Below, piece after piece: positions 1 to 6,372 of a DNA stretch of 14,157 nt. This DNA comes from an uncultured Clostridia bacterium. GTDB lineage: Bacteria > Bacillota > Clostridia > TANB77 > CAG-508. A program made the position numbers and the translations under genes. The notes under the pieces were generated by a model. The model saw nothing but the letters and a program-made list of their open reading frames with translations. It did no database searches and was not told where the DNA came from. How positions within the stretch are numbered: the first letter of the stretch is position 1; the number at the start of each line of letters is the position of its first letter. The stretch is taken from the NCBI GenBank assembly GCA_934162625.1, contig CAKPJM010000034.1, forward strand, positions 1 through 14,157. The letters run 5' to 3'.

Positions 1-21
1 GATGTATGTCTACCAAAAAGG

Positions 22-807
22 CTATGTGTCAAAATTAGACAATTTAATTCCAACAATAAAAGAAATTATTAATAAAGAAATAGAAATGGCACCTTCAACA
101 TTAAAACTAAAACCAGGGTAAATTACAAAAATAGAACCTAATATAAAACCAATTATAGCAAAGTATGTATATGACTTTGCTATTTTAAATAGAAAATTAA
201 TAAGTACCAAAAATAAAATTCCTCCAATAGCAAGACCAATTCCAATAGGCATTAAAATAAGTATATTTAAATTAGCTATTGCAGAAAGATAGACTTCATA
301 TATCCCAAGCATCATAAGTATTACAGTCTTACTAACTCCAGGAATAACAATTCCGGCAGACATTACAATTCCAGCTAATATTAAATGTGAATTAGAATTA
401 AATGTAACAGACACACTTGATGAATTTTCTAAGGCAATTAAGTAAATACTAAAAGAAAAGGTGAGTAATAAACATAAAATATGCAGAAAATTCACTTTTT
501 TAATATTAGCTTGTTTAAATACAAGTTTAATACTGCCAAGAATTAAGCCAATAAAAACAAAAGAAGTTTCCATATAAAATTTACTAAATGTAAATTGTAA
601 TATATTACCAAACAAAAAAACACCAATAAACGTTCCTATAGCAATTGGAAATATAAATTTTAAATTACCTTTTATATCTTTAAAAAAGTGCAATATACAA
701 TCTACAATCTTTTCATATAAACCAAAACAACACAAAAAGACCCCACTACTAATTCCGGGAAGAATTGCACCTGCACCAATTAAAATACCAGCCAATAAAT
801 TTTTCAT
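22..807 (-). CDS. DUF368 polytopic membrane protein (putative polyprenyl-phosphate translocase family)
   Basis: A complete 261-residue, strongly hydrophobic protein. The family hallmark is an internal duplication, and both halves are visible: GAGAILPGISSG near residues 11-22 and AGIVIPGVSKT near residues 145-155, each followed by a similar (L/G)xYE segment (GLYEKIVD, GIYEVYLS). About eight membrane segments can be drawn. The ATG at 807 is preceded by a good Shine-Dalgarno site (AAGGAGCT on the minus strand, 811-818). DUF368 proteins have been linked experimentally to recycling of undecaprenyl phosphate across the cytoplasmic membrane. That role here is inferred from family membership. No in-frame CGG was seen. 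It is transcribed away from its right-hand neighbour, and an inverted heptamer array lies just upstream. Confidence 0.87.
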   Translation of the reverse strand: MKNLLAGILIGAGAILPGISSGVFLCCFGLYEKIVDCILHFFKDIKGNLKFIFPIAIGTFIGVFLFGNILQFTFSKFYMETSFVFIGLILGSIKLVFKQANIKKVNFLHILCLLLTFSFSIYLIALENSSSVSVTFNSNSHLILAGIVMSAGIVIPGVSKTVILMMLGIYEVYLSAIANLNILILMPIGIGLAIGGILFLVLINFLFKIAKSYTYFAIIGFILGSIFVIYPGFSFNVEGAISISLLIISFIVGIKLSNFDT

Positions 808-820
808 AAAAGCTCCTTAT

Positions 821-920
821 GGAAGTGGGAAGTGTGAGGTGAGAAGTGTGAAAAATAGAGAAAATCCTACGAAGCCACGGCCCTATAAATCTCACTTCCC
901 ACATCCCACCTCTCACTTCA
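821..920. repeat. Inverted arrays of a GAAGTGN heptamer
   Basis: Bases 821-851 read as four tandem heptamers of the form GA(A/G)GTGN. Bases 891-920 carry four copies of the same heptamer on the opposite strand. The two arms can pair at about 23 of 30 positions around a ~40-nt loop. The block lies in the divergent intergenic region between the DUF368 and SplB-like genes and is G-rich on one strand, unlike its AT-rich surroundings. It could be a miniature inverted-repeat element or a hairpin-forming intergenic repeat. No coding capacity is evident. Confidence 0.75.
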
Positions 921-1016
921 ATTAAACAAATTACAATTTATATAATTCTATGCTTTTTTTAAAAAAATATTATAATATTCTAATTTAAGGTTAATCTAAA
1001 TATAAGAGGTGTGTTT

Positions 1017-2018
1017 ATGTTTAAACCTAAATTAGTGTATTATGAACCAAATGCAGAGAATTATAAACTTGGGAAAGAATTGTTAGATAAGTACAGAAAA
1101 GAAGGTGTTAAGTTAATACCGATAGAAAATCATAATAACATAGAAGAATTAAGAAAAAATCCAAATTCAGAATTTGCAAATATGAAGCAAAATATAATTA
1201 TAGGAGTTAGAAAAACACATAAATTTGTACCAAATCATAAGGTATCAGATTTTCTAGTACCATATACATCTTCTGGTTGCATAGCAATGTGTATGTATTG
1301 TTATTTAGTATGTAATTATAACAAATGCTCATATTTAAGAATATTTGTAAATAGAGAAGAAATGTTAGATAAAATAATAAAAGTAGCAAATCAAAGCGAA
1401 AAAGAATTGACATTTGAAATAGGAAGTAATAGTGACCTTATTTTAGAAAACACTATAACGCACAATTTAGAATGGACAATAGAAAATTTTAATGCAGAAA
1501 AAGGATATCTTACATTTCCAACTAAATTTGATATGGTAGACCCACTTTTAAACCTAAAAAATAAAGAAAAAGTTATAGTAAGAATGAGTATGAATCCGGA
1601 AGAAATAATAAATAGAGTAGAGTTTGGAACATCAAGATTAAATGAAAGAATAAATGCAATAAATAAATTAAAAGAAGCTGGCTATAAAGTAGGAATATTA
1701 ATTGCACCAATTATTCTAGTAGATAATTGGAAAGAACTTTATGAAGAATTAATAAAAAAAGTATCAGAAGAGTTAAGTGAAAGTGTAAAAAAAGATGCTA
1801 TATTTGAACTTATATTTATGACGTACAGCTATGTTCACAAAATGATAAACCAAGAGGCTTTTCCTAATGCAATTAATTTGTTTAATCCAGACATCATGAC
1901 AGGAAGAGGTAAAGGAAAATATATGTACAAAAAGGAAACTAGAGAAGAAGCAGAAGTATTTTTGAGAAAAACGATGAAAAAATATCTAAAAAATAGCGAA
2001 ATATTGTATATTGTGTAG
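1017..2018 (+). CDS. splB: Spore photoproduct lyase-like radical SAM protein
   Basis: A 333-residue protein aligning along its length with spore photoproduct lyase, which uses a 4Fe-4S cluster and S-adenosylmethionine to reverse the thymine dimer of UV-irradiated spores. Visible landmarks are an N-terminal KPKLVYYEP, IIIGVRKTHKF, the cluster motif CxxxCxxC (C88, C92, C95) in GCIAMCMYCYL, a VNREEMLDK segment, TFPTKFDMVDPLL, and a C-terminal GRGKGKYMYKKE. Odd points: the Bacillus subtilis hydrogen-donor cysteine (Cys141, in FEASCTSD as I recall it) aligns with Ser137 in FEIGSNSD, and two extra cysteines (C99, C104) follow the cluster motif. The ATG at 1017 fits the AGAGGTG Shine-Dalgarno site (1005-1011) better than the in-frame GTG at 1011, which lies inside that site. 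Activity on spore photoproduct is inferred; a different radical SAM role is possible. Confidence 0.85.
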   Translation: MFKPKLVYYEPNAENYKLGKELLDKYRKEGVKLIPIENHNNIEELRKNPNSEFANMKQNIIIGVRKTHKFVPNHKVSDFLVPYTSSGCIAMCMYCYLVCNYNKCSYLRIFVNREEMLDKIIKVANQSEKELTFEIGSNSDLILENTITHNLEWTIENFNAEKGYLTFPTKFDMVDPLLNLKNKEKVIVRMSMNPEEIINRVEFGTSRLNERINAINKLKEAGYKVGILIAPIILVDNWKELYEELIKKVSEELSESVKKDAIFELIFMTYSYVHKMINQEAFPNAINLFNPDIMTGRGKGKYMYKKETREEAEVFLRKTMKKYLKNSEILYIV

Positions 2019-2032
2019 AAATATGTTACAAT
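2004..2032 (+). promoter_or_regulatory. SigA-type promoter with extended -10
   Basis: TTGTAT (2004-2009), a 17-nt spacer and TACAAT (2027-2032) preceded by TG at the extended -10 position. It overlaps the end of the SplB-like gene and lies about 48 nt before the TTG start of the small gene at 2080. Confidence 0.5.
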
Positions 2033-2079
2033 AAAAATATAGCAAAATAAAATACACTTAAAGAAAGGAGAAATCAAAC

Positions 2080-2328
2080 TTGAATAAAAATGAAGTTATG
2101 ATTTCAGGAAAAGATGGAGAACAGTTTAAATTTAAATTTAAGCGGTTCTCAAAAAGAGTCATAGTAACCTGTGTTAAGGTTAGAGGACTTAATTTCCATG
2201 GGGCTATTGAAGCATTTGTTAAAGAACTTAACCTTGTAACTGTTGATGATGACGGAATTATGGAAATTGTATATTATTGCAAAAACAAAGCAGAGTTTGA
2301 AAAGATGCTTAGAAAATTAAGCTCCTAA
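2080..2328 (+). CDS. Small protein of unknown function (82 aa, TTG start)
   Basis: I do not recognise the family. The 82-residue product has an N-terminal basic/aromatic alternation (KFKFKFKRFSKR), then FHGAIEAFVKEL, an acidic VTVDDDG turn and a C-terminal KNKAEFEKMLRKL helix, which suggests a small soluble alpha/beta domain. TTG at 2080 is chosen because AAAGGAG (2064-2070) lies nine bases upstream; the next ATG (2098) is too far. It has its own promoter and a strong terminator, so it is probably a monocistronic unit. Its codons are richer in GTT and CTT than neighbouring genes. Codon 22 (2143-2145) is CGG. Unlike the other in-frame CGG codons in this window, both flanks read sensibly in the same frame; a +1 shift would stop after six further codons. 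Confidence 0.7.
   Translation: MNKNEVMISGKDGEQFKFKFKRFSKRVIVTCVKVRGLNFHGAIEAFVKELNLVTVDDDGIMEIVYYCKNKAEFEKMLRKLSS
2143..2145 (+). other. In-frame CGG apparently read without a frameshift
   Basis: AAG CGG TTC in the 82-aa gene. Skipping the C gives GGT TCT CAA AAA GAG TCA TAG, i.e. early termination, while the zero frame continues for 60 codons to the terminator. This is the only in-frame CGG in the window where the zero frame looks correct. Confidence 0.6.
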
Positions 2329-2336
2329 AATTCCTT

Positions 2337-2368
2337 AAAGAGAAATCCTACCTAGGGTTTCTCTTTTT
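2337..2368 (+). terminator. Intrinsic terminator after the 82-aa gene
   Basis: AAAGAGAAA (2337-2345) pairs perfectly with TTTCTCTTT (2358-2366), extended inward by a wobble pair and CCTA/TAGG, and followed by further T residues. It starts eight bases after the stop codon. Confidence 0.85.
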
Positions 2369-2490
2369 AATATAATAGGAAAGTTCTACTTTCCTATTAT
2401 ATATTATATTAAAGTTACAATTGCTATGCCTTTTGAGATTTTCTTTATGCAGTTGAAAACTCAGATTGGGCTAGAACAAGGTGCAGACTG
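2369..2490 (+). repeat. Dispersed hairpin-rich intergenic repeat, copy A
   Basis: Copy A starts with a perfect 13-bp hairpin (TATAATAGGAAAG at 2371-2383 with its complement at 2389-2401). It continues with the family core TTGCTATGCC at 2421-2430 and a second hairpin, TTTGAG A TTTTC / GAAAA CTCAGA (2432-2465), then AGAACAAGG at 2473-2481. The same order of motifs recurs near 9021 and in part near 6277 and 11981 (inverted). In copy B the second stem has the paired change TTTCC/GGAAA, which suggests that the structure is kept. Confidence 0.65.
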
Positions 2491-2512
2491 TTACATCCAA
2501 AACTCGTAAGAA

Positions 2513-2971
2513 TTAAGTATTTAATAAATAAACTGTTAAATTTAAAAATGAAGCAAAAGTAATCCATAACAAATATGGTAGTTGGAGTAAACCAGCTACT
2601 TTATTTTTAGAGTAAAAGTTTTTTATCATTAAAAATACTAATACTATAAGGAGTAAAATCCAAATGAACGCAAATAATCTCCATTTAAAAATAAAAAAGA
2701 ATATTGACCATAAAGCATTTACAAATAGCTGCAAATAATAAATAGTAGTTGCCTTAGAATCTAATAGAGAATTAGTTTTCAATATTCCATAAGATACTCC
2801 CATTAAAATATAAAGAATAGACCATACAATTGGAAATAAAAAACTTGGTGGAGCCCAAGTAGGCTGAATTAAAGAATTGTAATCTATATATTTAGATGTA
2901 ACAAAACTAATTAATCCTCCAACCAATAAAGGAACAATAATAGACTTAATATAAATTATAATTTTATTCAT
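2513..2971 (-). CDS. tspO: TspO/MBR family membrane protein
   Basis: A complete 152-residue protein with five predicted membrane helices, the usual size and topology of bacterial TspO (tryptophan-rich sensory protein / peripheral benzodiazepine receptor family). Recognisable family segments are PTWAPPSFLFPIVWSILY near residues 38-55, a QLFVNALWSIFFF helix near residues 81-93, and LQLPYLLWITFASFLN near the C-terminus. Family members bind porphyrins and other hydrophobic ligands; the ligand here is unknown. The ATG at 2971 has a strong minus-strand GGAGG five bases upstream. It lies downstream of the toxin gene on the same strand with a gap of about 114 bases, so a shared transcript is possible but not shown. 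Confidence 0.9.
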   Translation of the reverse strand: MNKIIIYIKSIIVPLLVGGLISFVTSKYIDYNSLIQPTWAPPSFLFPIVWSILYILMGVSYGILKTNSLLDSKATTIYYLQLFVNALWSIFFFIFKWRLFAFIWILLLIVLVFLMIKNFYSKNKVAGLLQLPYLLWITFASFLNLTVYLLNT

Positions 2972-3085
2972 AAAACCTCCATTTCTAATAATATAAATAT
3001 ATTTTATAGAATTGGAATTTATACGAGTATTAAAAAATAAAGTTTGGTTACTGAAATAAATTAAGAAACTAATATTTATAGAAAT

Positions 3086-3401
3086 TTATAATAGATTTAA
3101 ATAATTTTGAGATCCATGGAATATATGCAGAATAAAAACTTGACCGAGTATTGCTATTTGTTTCATAAATAATAACATATTTATGTATTAGCAGTTTCCT
3201 TAAAAATCTATTTTTATAATTAATTTTCGAATATCTTTCAGGAAAGCATTGTAAAGAAGATAGTTTGCTTGTGATTTCTTTATAGAAGGATTTAGCAATG
3301 TTGGGTGAATTTAAATTAAAAGCTATATACTTAAGTATTTTTTCTAGTTCATTTTGAAATAGAGAAGTATAAATGATTATATATTTATTGTAAGAAGTCA
3401 T
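3086..3401 (-). CDS. RelE/ParE-like toxin; full product needs a +1 shift at CGG
   Basis: The first 85 codons (3401-3147) give a typical RelE/ParE toxin body: IIIYTSLFQNELEKILKYIA, LNSPNIAKSFYKEI, LSSLQCFPERYSKI, then the RKLLIHKYVIIYE strands. In frame, codon 86 is CGG (3146-3144) and the continuation is not family-like (110 aa, stop at 3069). Skipping the C gives GGT CAA GTT and GQVFILHIFHGSQNYLNLL, ending with TAA at 3088-3086. That is the expected last strand and HG(R/S)(Q/R)(D/N)Y tail of the family, for a 104-aa product of normal length. The start overlaps the antitoxin by 17 nt and has GGAGG upstream, indicating a coupled type II toxin-antitoxin operon. Toxins of this family cleave mRNA or poison gyrase; which applies here is unknown. 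Confidence 0.82.
3143..3146 (-). other. Putative +1 frameshift site ACT CGG T in the toxin gene
   Basis: On the minus strand the frame reads AAT ACT CGG TCA. Omitting the C (plus-strand position 3146) changes this to ACT GGT CAA and restores the conserved C-terminal strand. There is no C homopolymer at the site. Confidence 0.75.
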
Positions 3402-3738
3402 ATTTTTCCTCCATTTCCGCGCAAAATTTTTCTAGTGTTCTATAATGACCTTTATCTACATCTTTAAGTGCTTGGCTAATTTTAGAAAAAAAGTCTTTCT
3501 TAAATTCTTCAAAATCAGCATAATGTTTATAAAAATGTTTAGTAACAAGTTTATCAATTCTTTCTTCTTCCATTTCCAAGGCTTTTTGGGTTAATTTTTC
3601 GTAACTTGTATCACTTAAAACAACTAAATCGCTAAAACCATTTTTAGTAATATAAATAGGTTCATTAGTTTCATGACAAATTCTAGAAATTTCATTATAG
3701 TTATTTCTCAAATCAGCGCAAGGTCTTATTTTTGCCAT
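3385..3738 (-). CDS. Phd/YefM-like antitoxin
   Basis: A complete 117-residue protein. The N-terminal ~50 residues match the Phd/YefM fold: IRPCADLRNNYNEISRICHET, then EPIYITKNGFSDLVVLSDTSYEKL, which is the usual DNA-binding and dimerisation domain. The C-terminal half is charged and helical (EEFKKDFFSKISQALKDVDKGHYRTLEKF) and would be the toxin-wrapping segment. The ATG at 3738 is preceded by AAGGAGGG on the minus strand. The stop overlaps the toxin start by 17 nt, so antitoxin is made first, as is normal for type II systems. A consensus promoter lies 32 nt upstream, and autorepression is expected from the family. No in-frame CGG is present. Confidence 0.88.
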   Translation of the reverse strand: MAKIRPCADLRNNYNEISRICHETNEPIYITKNGFSDLVVLSDTSYEKLTQKALEMEEERIDKLVTKHFYKHYADFEEFKKDFFSKISQALKDVDKGHYRTLEKFCAEMEEKYDFLQ

Positions 3739-3769
3739 TAAAAATCCCTCCTTGAATCATTATATGCAA

Positions 3770-3798
3770 ATTATACATAAATTATGATATAAAGTCAA
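3770..3798 (-). promoter_or_regulatory. Promoter of the toxin-antitoxin operon
   Basis: Minus strand TTGACT (3798-3793), 17-nt spacer, TATAAT (3775-3770). The surroundings hold overlapping AT-rich inverted repeats (ATAATTTAT and related) that could be the operator for antitoxin autoregulation, but I cannot define a specific site. Confidence 0.7.
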
Positions 3799-3882
3799 TA
3801 TTAAAAATATTTTTATTAAAGGGTCATGCACTTTTATTTTTCTACAACATATACTTTGATATAGAAAAATGGAGGTGCATTT

Positions 3883-4589
3883 ATGCCGTTAATATACTTG
3901 TCTGGATTCTTAGCTTTTTTAAAAACAGCCATTTTTGCTTTTGGATACATATCTAATAATAGCCTGTTTCCAGAACCACTTTCAGAAGAGGAAGAAATGA
4001 AATATCTTAAAAAATATATGGAAGGAGACGAAGATGCAAGAAACATATTAATAGAAAGAAATTTAAGGTTAGTGGCACATGTTTGTAAAAAATATAATAT
4101 ACCAAACGTAGACAATGAAGATTTGATATCAATAGGAACAATAGGTTTAATAAAAGGAATAAACACATTTAATACAGATAAAGGAGTAAGACTTGCTACA
4201 TATTCTGCCAAGTGCATTCAAAACGAAGTCCTGATGTATCTAAGAAGTGCAAAGAAAATCGGAGCAGAAGTTTATTTGAACGAACCAATAGGGAAAGACA
4301 AAGACGATAATGAAATTGCACTAATAGACATTCTAGAAAATGATGAAAAAAATATAGAAGATGAAATAGATTTGAAAATAAAGATTAAAAAAGTATATGA
4401 AAAAATGAAAGATATATTAAAAGAAAGAGAGAAAATTATAATAGAGTTAAGATTTGGACTTCGGAGGAAATAAGCCTAAAACACAAAATCAAATAGCAAG
4501 TATGCTTCGGAATATCTAGAAGTTATGTTTCAAGAATTGAGAAAAAAGCAATAGGAAAACTTAATAGTCAATTAGCAAAAGAATTATAA
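3883..4589 (+). CDS. sigK: RNA polymerase sporulation sigma factor SigK, interrupted by two CGG +1 sites
   Basis: The N-terminus resembles the pro-sequence of SigK (hydrophobic, ending FPEPLSEEEE), followed by region 2 (ARNILIERNLRLVAHVCKK, NEDLISIGTIGLIKGINTF, YSAKCIQNEVLMYLR) and region 3 (LNEPIGKDKDDNEIALIDIL). In the zero frame it stops after 196 aa at 4471-4473, inside region 4. Skipping one C at 4462 (CTT CGG A) opens GGNKPKTQNQIASML. A second C at 4508 (again CTT CGG A) must be skipped to read GISRSYVSRIEKKAIGKL, the nearly invariant helix-turn-helix of SigK. With both shifts the protein is 234 residues, the normal family length, ending at TAA 4587-4589. SigK directs late mother-cell transcription during sporulation. 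The ATG at 3883 has a strong GGAGGTG six bases upstream. A SigE/SigK-like -10 (CATATACT, 3848-3855) is only suggestive. Confidence 0.9.
4462..4465 (+). other. Putative +1 frameshift site CTT CGG A, first in sigK
   Basis: In-frame CTT (4459-4461) CGG (4462-4464). Skipping C4462 gives GGA GGA AAT AAG CCT and continues the sigma region 4 sequence. Without the shift translation ends after three codons. CTT before the shift codon is also the slippery codon of the classical prfB (CUU UGA C) and Ty1 (CUU AGG C) +1 sites. Confidence 0.8.
4508..4511 (+). other. Putative +1 frameshift site CTT CGG A, second in sigK
   Basis: In the already shifted frame the codons are ATG CTT CGG AAT ATC TAG, so a stop follows three codons after CTT unless C4508 is skipped. 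With the skip, GGA ATA TCT AGA AGT TAT GTT encodes the conserved GISRSYV helix. The heptamer CTTCGGA is identical to the first site. Confidence 0.82.
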
Positions 4590-4685
4590 TATTTTTTTTG
4601 TGCAAATTATAGAAAACTATTTAATAAATTTTTTTGTTATGATAATATATAAGCAATAAATGTACAAAAGAATGGAGTGATTTTT

Positions 4686-5999
4686 ATGCAAAATATAAAA
4701 TTAGATTTAAGTTATTCAGGAATTACAGAAAAAGAAATAATGAAATATGAAAAAGAAGTAAAAGAGATATATAACAAACTTAATGAGAAGTCAGAAGATG
4801 AAAATGAATTTGTAGGCTGGCTAAAGTTACCAGAAAATTATGATAAAAAAGAATTTGAAAGAATAAAAAAAGCTGCTAAAAGAATAAGAAAAAATTCAGC
4901 AGTTTTTGTAGTAATAGGTATAGGAGGCTCATACTTAGGAGCTAGAGCTGTAATAGAGAGCCTAACAAGTAATTTTGCAAATATGTTTCCAGATTCAGTA
5001 AGAAAATCACCTCAAATATTTTTTGTTGGAAATAGCATTAGTCCAAACTATGTGAATGAATTAATAACTTGCATTGGAGATAAAGATGTATCTATAAATG
5101 TAATATCTAAATCAGGTACAACTACAGAGCCTGCAATTGCATTTAGGATATTTAGAGAATTTTTGGAAAGTAAATATGGAGTAGAAGAAGCAAGAGAAAG
5201 AATATATGTAACAACAGATAAAAAGAAAGGTGCATTAAAACAGCTAGCAGATGATGAAGACTATGAGACTTTTGTAATACCAGACAATGTTGGAGGCAGA
5301 TTTTCTGTATTGACACCAGTAGGACTACTTCCAATTGCTGTAGCAGGAATAGATATAAATAAACTTATGGAAGGTGCAAAAAATGCACAATACAATTATT
5401 CAGACAATGGAGTAAAATATAATCAATGCTATAGATATGCAATAGTAAGAAATATATTGTATAAAAAAGATAAGACAGTAGAAATACTTGCAAATTATGA
5501 GCCAAAGTTTCACTATTTTACAGAATGGTGGAAACAGTTATATGGAGAAAGTGAAGGGAAGGAACATAAAGGAATTTTTCCAACAGGTGTAGACTTAAGT
5601 ACAGATTTGCACTCTATGGGACAATACATACAAGACGGAAAAAGAAATCTTTTTGAAACTGTTATAAATGTAGAAGAAACAAAAACAGATATAACAATTA
5701 AAAGAGATGAAGACAATATAGATGGATTGAACTTCCTAGAGGGAAAAACAATGGACTATGTAAATAAACAAGCAATGCAAGGAACAATAGAAGCACATGT
5801 TTCAGGAGGAGTACCTAATATAATTATAAGTATAAAAAGACTAGATGAGGAAAACATCGGAGAATTAATATACTTCTTTGAATTGGCATGTGGCATATCT
5901 GGAAGTATATTAGGAGTAAATCCGTTTGATCAACCAGGAGTAGAAGCATATAAAAATAATATGTTTAGATTACTTGGAAAACCAGGATATGAAAAATAA
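4686..5999 (+). CDS. pgi: Glucose-6-phosphate isomerase
   Basis: A complete 437-residue cytoplasmic enzyme that interconverts glucose-6-phosphate and fructose-6-phosphate. Landmarks: IGIGGSYLGARAVIE near residue 80 (first phosphate-binding segment), ISKSGTTTEPA near residue 143 (second), the family signature DNVGGRFSVLTPVG near residues 200-213, GESEGKEHKG with the catalytic Glu288, DLHSMGQ with His309, and FDQPGVEAYK with Lys423. These match the Glu/His/Lys triad of the Bacillus-type enzyme at almost the same numbering. ATG 4686 is preferred over the in-frame GTG at 4677, because GGAG (4674-4677) is the ribosome binding site. No clear terminator follows; the T-box promoter begins 11 bases after the stop. 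No in-frame CGG (GACGGA and ATCGGA are out of phase). Confidence 0.97.
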   Translation: MQNIKLDLSYSGITEKEIMKYEKEVKEIYNKLNEKSEDENEFVGWLKLPENYDKKEFERIKKAAKRIRKNSAVFVVIGIGGSYLGARAVIESLTSNFANMFPDSVRKSPQIFFVGNSISPNYVNELITCIGDKDVSINVISKSGTTTEPAIAFRIFREFLESKYGVEEARERIYVTTDKKKGALKQLADDEDYETFVIPDNVGGRFSVLTPVGLLPIAVAGIDINKLMEGAKNAQYNYSDNGVKYNQCYRYAIVRNILYKKDKTVEILANYEPKFHYFTEWWKQLYGESEGKEHKGIFPTGVDLSTDLHSMGQYIQDGKRNLFETVINVEETKTDITIKRDEDNIDGLNFLEGKTMDYVNKQAMQGTIEAHVSGGVPNIIISIKRLDEENIGELIYFFELACGISGSILGVNPFDQPGVEAYKNNMFRLLGKPGYEK

Positions 6000-6010
6000 A
6001 GGGAAAAATA

Positions 6011-6040
6011 TTGACAAAAAACTTATAACAAGAGTATAAT
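6011..6040 (+). promoter_or_regulatory. Consensus promoter of the T-box operon
   Basis: Perfect TTGACA (6011-6016), 18-nt spacer, perfect TATAAT (6035-6040). The predicted start near 6047 precedes the T-box leader. Confidence 0.8.
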
Positions 6041-6046
6041 AAAAAA

Positions 6047-6286
6047 GTAAGATAAATATAAACGTAGAAGAGACAAAGTAAAGTAAAGGTTGCTTAAAGA
6101 GAGGATTAGTGATTACGCTGAAAGCTAATCTAAGTAAACATATTTGAAAAACTACCTCTGAGTTTCTAATTAAAAGTTAGACGTGTAAGATGCGATAGAG
6201 TCTTTAATTAAGTAAAATAAAGGGTGGAACCGTGTTTTATAAAATACCCCTAATAGATTAAAAAATCTATTAGGGGATTTTTTATT
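6047..6286 (+). promoter_or_regulatory. T-box riboswitch, probably threonine-responsive
   Basis: The leader contains the T-box signature AGGGTGGAACCGTG (about 6220-6233), whose TGGA would pair with the NCCA end of uncharged tRNA, followed by a strong terminator. The 5' part forms a compact Stem I: AGAGG (6100-6104) can pair with CCTCT (6155-6159), enclosing a GATTAG/CTAATC hairpin. Just before the 3' strand lie ACT (6151-6153) and ACC (6154-6156); both are threonine codons, so the specifier assignment does not depend on which is used. Uncharged tRNA-Thr would favour the antiterminator and expression of the DUF84 gene and thrS. Stem I looks shorter than classical ones. Confidence 0.85.
6247..6286 (+). 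terminator. T-box regulatory terminator
   Basis: CCCCTAATAGATT (6247-6259), loop AAAA, and the exact complement (6264-6276), followed by ATTTTTTATT. The 5' strand lies just after the T-box sequence, as expected for alternative pairing. Confidence 0.9.
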
Positions 6287-6340
6287 CGGAAATTCAAATC
6301 GGCGAGAACAAAGGACGACTAAAGTCGCTTTGTTCTGGCT
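6277..6340 (+). repeat. Dispersed hairpin-rich repeat, partial copy C
   Basis: After the T-box terminator the sequence reads ATTCGGAAATTCAAATCGGC, matching the 3' half of copy B, followed by a strong hairpin: AGAACAAAG (6305-6313), inner CGAC/GTCG, and CTTTGTTCT (6328-6336). The left part of the family is replaced by the terminator. The hairpin lies between the riboswitch and the start of the DUF84 gene, so it is in the transcribed leader. Confidence 0.6.
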
Positions 6341-6372
6341 TAAGATAATATATAAAAAGAAAGGAAGATAAT

